From Candidatus Zambryskibacteria bacterium RIFCSPLOWO2_02_FULL_39_14 (GTDB lineage Bacteria; Patescibacteriota; Minisyncoccia; Phycocordibacterales; Zambryskibacteraceae): 18,283 nucleotides of DNA. A model generated the notes under the pieces. It worked only from the letters and a program-made list of their open reading frames with translations. It did not search any database and was not told the DNA's origin. Numbering within the stretch: the first letter of the stretch is position 1; every line of letters begins with the position of its first letter. This document shows, piece by piece, positions 14,452 to 18,283 of this stretch. The DNA is taken from contig MHWM01000019.1 in the NCBI GenBank assembly GCA_001824135.1, positions 5,707 through 23,989 of the forward strand. The letters are read 5' to 3'. Both the position numbers and the translations under genes were made by a program.

Positions 14452-14457
14452 ATTATG
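14452..14457 (-). promoter_or_regulatory. -10-like box before the secreted-protein/pilin pair
   Basis: CATAAT on the minus strand ends six bases before the ATG at 14445, inside a 20-base spacer. Same leaderless geometry as at 246-251, 6043-6048 and 17360-17365. It would let the secreted protein and the pilin be made in larger amounts than the ATPase genes upstream. Confidence 0.45.
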
Positions 14458-14465
14458 ACATACTT

Positions 14466-14825
14466 TTAAGCAGTTTTTTTAAACTCGGATGCGGATAGTG
14501 TCTTTTCTCGAGTGTTTATAGGTAAAGACTTTCTTATCTTATAATCCAGACTAATTCTTAGTACTATAAAGGTAAAAGACGGAATTATTCCCGCCGAAGC
14601 TATTTCAAGTAGTCCTCCTATACCCAATGTAGGCGCCCTTTTAAGGCTTAAGAAATTTAATCCGCACATCTTAAACCATATAAAGAAAGTAAGATAAGCA
14701 ATTGGTATGATAAGCCACCCTACACCGATCCAACTTAAAACAAATTGTAAAGTATCGTAGAACAACGCTACCAATACCATGAAGGTAATAGTTGTTGTAC
14801 TTAATTCTTTTTTTTCTCCAGACAT
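14466..14825 (-). CDS. Small multi-helix membrane protein of the secretion cluster
   Basis: 119 residues, no recognised family. Hydrophobic segments lie at about 12-31, 34-56 and 70-92, followed by a basic cytoplasmic-type tail (YKIRKS...REKTLSASEFKK). No signal peptide, Cys pair or enzymatic motif is visible. It starts six bases after the virB4-type gene stop, so it is in the same operon, between the ATPase and the exported subunits. By position it could be an inner-membrane platform part (a VirB6/VirB3-like role), but there is no sequence support for that. Confidence 0.6.
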   Translation of the reverse strand: MSGEKKELSTTTITFMVLVALFYDTLQFVLSWIGVGWLIIPIAYLTFFIWFKMCGLNFLSLKRAPTLGIGGLLEIASAGIIPSFTFIVLRISLDYKIRKSLPINTREKTLSASEFKKTA

Positions 14826-14831
14826 TTTAAA

Positions 14832-16706
14832 TTATTGGTTATTGATCTCGGCTTCCATTATCTCTGCTTTTTTGGTTTCCATAACAGTATTTCTGTTCTC
14901 ATTAGCTTCTCTCCGAGCTTTCTTGATAGCCAAGACTTGTGATGGATCGGAAGTGATAATCTGGTCTTCTGTATAAGAAGCAATGTTTTTAATAGCCACA
15001 TGCTTGAGTCCAGCAAAAAATATACCCTCTCCTATGTCTGACTCTAGGAGTAAATACTTCTCCTCATCTGTAAGATTGAAAGTTCTCTGGAGTTCATCTA
15101 TGGTTGTAGGAGATTGTTTCAAAAGAATCTGTATAGATGAGTTGGTAATGATAGGTACACCATAAGGACTCTTTAAGAAATCCCCGACATCTTGAGTAAT
15201 AGTAGCTACACCGAGGAAATATTTACGTCCGCGTTTAACTAGACTCATGAGGAATGAAGCTGTGTCTTCAGACTTCATCATCCACCATGCCTCATCAATG
15301 ACAAGAAGGCGCTTCTTTAATTTTTTTCTAATAGCGTTCCAAATATAGTGCGTCACTATGTACATAGCGATGGGTTTCAATTCATCTTCCATATCACGCA
15401 AAGAAAAGACTACGAATTTTCTATCAATATCCACATTACTTGGTCTGTTGATGAAGCCAGACCAAGTACCTTTAGTGTATTTAGAAAGACGTTGCGCCAG
15501 AGATTCCCCACCCTCCAAACCGCTGAGTACAAGTTCAAAATCTGACATAAGAGGCGGTTCAATGGTACGAAAATCAGATTCAGCCGTTATGTCTTTGAGC
15601 GCATAAGTTTCTGTGATAGCTCGGTCAATGAGAGCATCTTCTTCTGCTGTAAGTCCACCCATCATAAGACGAAAAAGTCCGACTAGATTGATAATATTAG
15701 AACGCAATACATTGGCCGCACTCTCCCCCGGACCAGGAATGGGTAAATCAAACGGATTTATATGGTGTTCAGAGTTTAAGGATATATTGAAATATCTGCC
15801 ACCTGTAGCTTCAGCCATATACTCGTATTCTCGCTCGGGATCCATCACTATCACTTCTGTATCGAACATGAGAGTACGCAGAATCTCGAGCTTGGTAGCG
15901 TAAGACTTGCCAGCGCCGGATTTGGCAAACATGATGGAATTGTAGTTTTCAAGCGAGAATCGATCAAAAAGAACCAGAGATGAGTTGTGTCTGTTGATGC
16001 CATAAAGAATACCTTTGTCAGAAGTTAAGTCGAAAGAAGTAAACGGGAATAGAGAGGAAAGTGGCAAGGAGTTCAGTTTGGAGTGTACACTTAAAGAATC
16101 ATTGCCTAGCGGTAAGGTACTCTTATACCCTTGTTCTTGTTGGAAAAGCGCCGGTTTGACGTAAATAAGTTTAGCTTCAAGGATTGATTTAACCTCAGTC
16201 TCTACTTTATCGAGTTCAGTATCCGAGTCTCCATAAATAGTGATATAAAGCCCAACGTCAAAGAGCTTCTCCTGCGCTTGTTGAAGTTGGTCACGCAAAT
16301 TTTCAAGGTCTTGATAAGCGACATCTAGCATAGGGTCACGTACAAGACCCTTTTCTTCTCTGGCATGTATCTGGCTTTGGACTTCAGCCACCTTTCTCTG
16401 GAATTGGCGTAAGACTCTGGATGTCTCAATGGGGTGTACAAAGATAGATACGTCAAATACCTTATCCATATTGATAATGGGTGAGAACCAGCCTTCAGTA
16501 AGGAAACGTGGATATGAGATGACAAAGAAACTTCGTAAAATCTTCTCACCTAAATTGATTTCTTTAGGCGTAATCTTGAGTGCTGATGGGGCTATAATGT
16601 CTTTAAGCTCTAGAACTCCGGCCTCGAATATTTCTTGGGGTAATATAGAAGATATATCTGACTTCTCGGCTTCTTTATTTTTGAAAAATTTATCGAAAAT
16701 GCTCAT
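14832..16706 (-). CDS. virB4: VirB4/TraC-type secretion ATPase
   Basis: 624 residues. VirB4-family ATPases energise type IV secretion and pilus assembly at the cytoplasmic membrane. The N-terminal domain (about 1-230) contains a predicted coiled coil at about 98-150. The ATPase part has Walker A AKSGAGKS (261-268), Walker B L-L-V-I-D-E-A-W-W-M-M (D471/E472) and the downstream T-I-T-Q-D-V-G-D-F-L motif typical of VirB4/TraC rather than VirD4 or FtsK. The segment VMDPEREYEYMAEATGGRYFNISLNSEHHINPFDLP is also a VirB4 hallmark. It is preceded two bases upstream by the TraC-like gene and followed by a small membrane protein. No VirD4-type coupling protein or relaxase is in the window. Confidence 0.92.
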   Translation of the reverse strand: MSIFDKFFKNKEAEKSDISSILPQEIFEAGVLELKDIIAPSALKITPKEINLGEKILRSFFVISYPRFLTEGWFSPIINMDKVFDVSIFVHPIETSRVLRQFQRKVAEVQSQIHAREEKGLVRDPMLDVAYQDLENLRDQLQQAQEKLFDVGLYITIYGDSDTELDKVETEVKSILEAKLIYVKPALFQQEQGYKSTLPLGNDSLSVHSKLNSLPLSSLFPFTSFDLTSDKGILYGINRHNSSLVLFDRFSLENYNSIMFAKSGAGKSYATKLEILRTLMFDTEVIVMDPEREYEYMAEATGGRYFNISLNSEHHINPFDLPIPGPGESAANVLRSNIINLVGLFRLMMGGLTAEEDALIDRAITETYALKDITAESDFRTIEPPLMSDFELVLSGLEGGESLAQRLSKYTKGTWSGFINRPSNVDIDRKFVVFSLRDMEDELKPIAMYIVTHYIWNAIRKKLKKRLLVIDEAWWMMKSEDTASFLMSLVKRGRKYFLGVATITQDVGDFLKSPYGVPIITNSSIQILLKQSPTTIDELQRTFNLTDEEKYLLLESDIGEGIFFAGLKHVAIKNIASYTEDQIITSDPSQVLAIKKARREANENRNTVMETKKAEIMEAEINNQ

Positions 16707-16708
16707 AT

Positions 16709-17353
16709 TTATTTTACTTTAATAGGCTTCTCGGTTTCTCCCGGATTAAATGCTTTATAGAAGAGTTCTATAACTTCTTCTGTGCCTAGGTGAGCGACAC
16801 GGATACCGGAACGAACAAGCCCCTGTTCGACTACAGATAGACGTTCTTCAAGTTGGCTACGATTCTCATCAAAACTGGATTCGGAGGTGGTCGCAGCATC
16901 TTTTTTCTTACCGATGCCGAAGCGCGCACCGATATTTCTAGTGGTCTGATTAGAACTAAGCGTGGCCGGACTATACGGTATAACTATAAAAAAATTTTTA
17001 GTCATAATATTTGTATTCTCGGTAAAATTTTTAATAAACTCGATATATTCCCTGACTTGGATCTTCATCAGATTATTTGTTTGAGCCTTCTCTTGTTCTT
17101 CTAAGAGAGCTATATAAGGACGAATATCAAGCTTGCGTGATTGCACCACTATTTCAATAGAAAAATCCAGAGAATTAAGAAAATCCTGAAACTGTAAAAG
17201 GATGGCACTTCTCTCGTCTTCAGATTTTAAAGAAAAATTAAGAGATGAACACAGAAGAATAGAGCGCATACCACCATCTTTTAGTATGACGATACCGTCA
17301 CGTACTTCTTTTATAGGAACAAATTCTTGAGTAGCGCTTGTAGTTTGAGCCAT
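16709..17353 (-). CDS. TraC-like domain protein
   Basis: 214 residues. The start P-I-K-E-V-R-D-G-I-V-I-L-K-D-G-G-M-R-S-I-L resembles the N-terminal domain of VirB4/TraC proteins (the 'TraC-like' domain often placed beside PrgI and VirB4 in Patescibacteria and Firmicutes). The central part has alternating helices and a strand (F-F-I-V-I-P-Y), then a Ser/Thr/Lys-rich loop around residues 145-165, and an RSQLEERLSVVEQGL helix. There is no Walker motif, so it is not an ATPase by itself; it may assist or cap VirB4, whose gene begins two bases later. A TATAAT box six bases before its ATG suggests a leaderless mRNA start here. Confidence 0.75.
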   Translation of the reverse strand: MAQTTSATQEFVPIKEVRDGIVILKDGGMRSILLCSSLNFSLKSEDERSAILLQFQDFLNSLDFSIEIVVQSRKLDIRPYIALLEEQEKAQTNNLMKIQVREYIEFIKNFTENTNIMTKNFFIVIPYSPATLSSNQTTRNIGARFGIGKKKDAATTSESSFDENRSQLEERLSVVEQGLVRSGIRVAHLGTEEVIELFYKAFNPGETEKPIKVK

Positions 17354-17359
17354 TTTTTA

Positions 17360-17365
17360 ATTATA
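17360..17365 (-). promoter_or_regulatory. -10 box placed for a leaderless TraC-like/virB4 mRNA
   Basis: A perfect TATAAT on the minus strand ends six bases before the ATG at 17353, followed only by TAAAAA. It lies in the 33-base gap after the PrgI-family gene, so the ATPase part of the cluster may have its own promoter. No -35 of note. Confidence 0.5.
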
Positions 17366-17386
17366 CATTAAATACAGTTTCCAAGG

Positions 17387-17821
17387 TCAGATTTTTGTAT
17401 CATCTTGAGTTACAGGATTCTGATTTTCTTTTATATCGAGACTCCATGTGAGCTCTTTAAGTTTCGATTCAGAAAGTTTAGGGACATATACTTGCTTCGG
17501 TTCGCCGGAGCCTTGCGCGGAGGCGGCTTTTTGAATTGGTTTCTCCTCCTTTTTCCAAATATAGAGTTTATTGGTAAGTGTGTATTTAAGAAACGCTTCT
17601 ACTATGTTGATAAACGGCTTTCCATTTACTTTATAGAAAGCTAATGCGCCAGAGAATAGGGCTACAGGCAAAGAGATGGGGATGGCTAGAAATTTGGGTA
17701 GAAAGATAAATAAAATAACACAAATACCCGCACCACCAGCAACATATATAAACTGCTTAAAAGTCAGCGGTCCAAAGATTTTATCCTCAACCTCAATAAA
17801 TTGTGGAACTTGGAATCTCAT
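17387..17821 (-). CDS. prgI: PrgI-family membrane protein (VirB3-like)
   Basis: 144 residues. The start M-R-F-Q-V-P-Q-F-I-E-V-E-D-K-I-F-G-P-L-T-F-K-Q-F matches the PrgI family (PF12666), small membrane proteins encoded just before VirB4 in type IV secretion clusters of Gram-positive and candidate-phyla bacteria, where they play the VirB3 part. Two membrane helices lie at about 25-41 and 45-63, joined by a tight turn. The second half (about 85-144) is charged and soluble, with W-S-L-D-I near the end. Gene order PrgI, TraC-like, VirB4 is the expected one. The ATG is separated from a run of 7-bp repeats (17828-17855) by only six bases. Confidence 0.85.
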   Translation of the reverse strand: MRFQVPQFIEVEDKIFGPLTFKQFIYVAGGAGICVILFIFLPKFLAIPISLPVALFSGALAFYKVNGKPFINIVEAFLKYTLTNKLYIWKKEEKPIQKAASAQGSGEPKQVYVPKLSESKLKELTWSLDIKENQNPVTQDDTKI

Positions 17822-17823
17822 AA

Positions 17824-17855
<32 letters not shown>

Positions 17856-17866
17856 AGTGATACATA

Positions 17867-18229
17867 TTATGATTTAAGTTTATTGATTAAACCATGGATC
17901 ATTTTGTTGATTTCTACTGACAAGCCGTCAATTTCATTATAATCTAGTTTCTCTCCAAACGGGAGGTGTTTACAAATTTCGATTTGTGTCTGTAATTCTG
18001 CGATTGAACCAGAAGCTATTCGTAAAAAATGGCAAAAATCTTTCTTACTTCCTCTAATACTTCCTTCCGCTATATTTGAAGCGACTGAAACTGCAGCTCG
18101 TTTCAACTGAGAACTGATCCCATAAATTTCTTCCCTTGGGAATTTATCGGTTAATTTATAAGTTAAGGTAGCAAGATCTATTGATTTCTTCCATACCACC
18201 AGATCTTTATAAGAAGAAATGTTCTGCAT
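17867..18229 (-). CDS. Four-helix-bundle protein (IVS / 23S S23 family)
   Basis: 120 residues, usual length for the family first seen in 23S rRNA intervening sequences (PF05635/TIGR02436). Matching features in order are L-V-V-W-K-K-S-I-D-L-A, F-P-R-E-E-I-Y-G-I-S-S-Q-L-K-R-A-A-V-S-V-A-S-N-I-A-E-G, F-L-R-I-A-S-G-S-I-A-E-L-Q-T-Q and a final helix. Known members form pentamers; their molecular role is not settled, and many copies are scattered outside rRNA genes. Here it is a free-standing gene at the head of the secretion cluster with 7-bp repeats on both sides, pointing in opposite directions, which hints that gene and repeats may have arrived together. TACAAT at 18265-18260 is a candidate -10. 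Confidence 0.9.
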   Translation of the reverse strand: MQNISSYKDLVVWKKSIDLATLTYKLTDKFPREEIYGISSQLKRAAVSVASNIAEGSIRGSKKDFCHFLRIASGSIAELQTQIEICKHLPFGEKLDYNEIDGLSVEINKMIHGLINKLKS

Positions 18230-18232
18230 TAA

Positions 18233-18260
18233 CTGTTTACTGTCTACTGATTACTATCTA
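18233..18260. repeat. Degenerate 7-bp repeats upstream of the four-helix-bundle gene
   Basis: Four consecutive 7-base units on the plus strand, from CTGTTTA (18233) through CTGTCTA to CTATCTA (18254-18260), ending three bases before the ATG on the minus strand. The last unit is the exact complement of TAGATAG, the unit of the perfect array on the other side of the gene, so the two arrays face each other as inverted repeats. The units drift in sequence but keep the 7-base period. Confidence 0.7.
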
Positions 18261-18283
18261 TTGTAGAGGTTCTCTATACGGGT

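Overview
This window most likely comes from a Patescibacteria / Candidate Phyla Radiation genome (Parcubacteria-like). This is an inference, and no 16S gene is present to test it. The signs are compact genes with overlapping or touching ends, shortened core proteins (a 178-residue YebC/TACO1 and a 238-residue YidC without a large extracytoplasmic domain), almost no Shine-Dalgarno sequences, and a small PrgI/TraC-like/VirB4/VirB2-like secretion cluster of the kind found in that radiation. No recognised gene has an internal TGA codon, and TGA ends at least two genes, so the standard bacterial code fits better than the TGA=Gly code of Gracilibacteria and Absconditabacteria.

Left part (1-4587): a minus-strand lipoprotein cut by the window edge; a PilB/GspE-type assembly ATPase; a 277-base gap holding a strongly folded RNA-like element, best read on the minus strand; then ruvB, yebC, ruvC and a very acidic 53-residue protein. 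A 12-bp-stem bidirectional terminator closes this side. RuvB and RuvC are two parts of the Holliday-junction machinery; ruvA is not here.

Middle (4586-12070): tyrS (minus) diverges from a class A penicillin-binding protein (plus), which converges on dnaN with a 4-base overlap. Next comes the classic chromosome-origin block: dnaN and dnaA (minus) and, diverging from them, rpmH-rnpA-yidC (plus). The dnaN-dnaA spacer has several near-consensus DnaA boxes and is the best oriC candidate. The dnaA-rpmH spacer has a good sigma70-type promoter and an 11-bp tandem repeat.

Right part (12057-18283): a minus-strand block converging on yidC with a 14-base overlap. In transcription order it reads: a four-helix-bundle (IVS/S23-type) protein, a PrgI-family protein, a TraC-like protein, a VirB4-type ATPase, a small membrane protein, a secreted beta-rich protein, a VirB2-like pilin and a membrane-anchored, probably beta-propeller protein. 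No relaxase, coupling ATPase or VirB8/9/10 is visible. This suggests an envelope-spanning secretion or attachment apparatus for a single-membrane cell rather than an obvious conjugative element.

Two non-coding patterns run across the window. First, several promoter-proximal genes have a TATAAT/CATAAT box ending 6-7 bases before the ATG, implying leaderless mRNAs, while the one gene with a strong Shine-Dalgarno (the lipoprotein) has a full -35/-10 promoter with a short leader. Second, degenerate 7-bp tandem repeats sit just 5' of four start codons (gspE, yebC, prgI and the four-helix-bundle gene).
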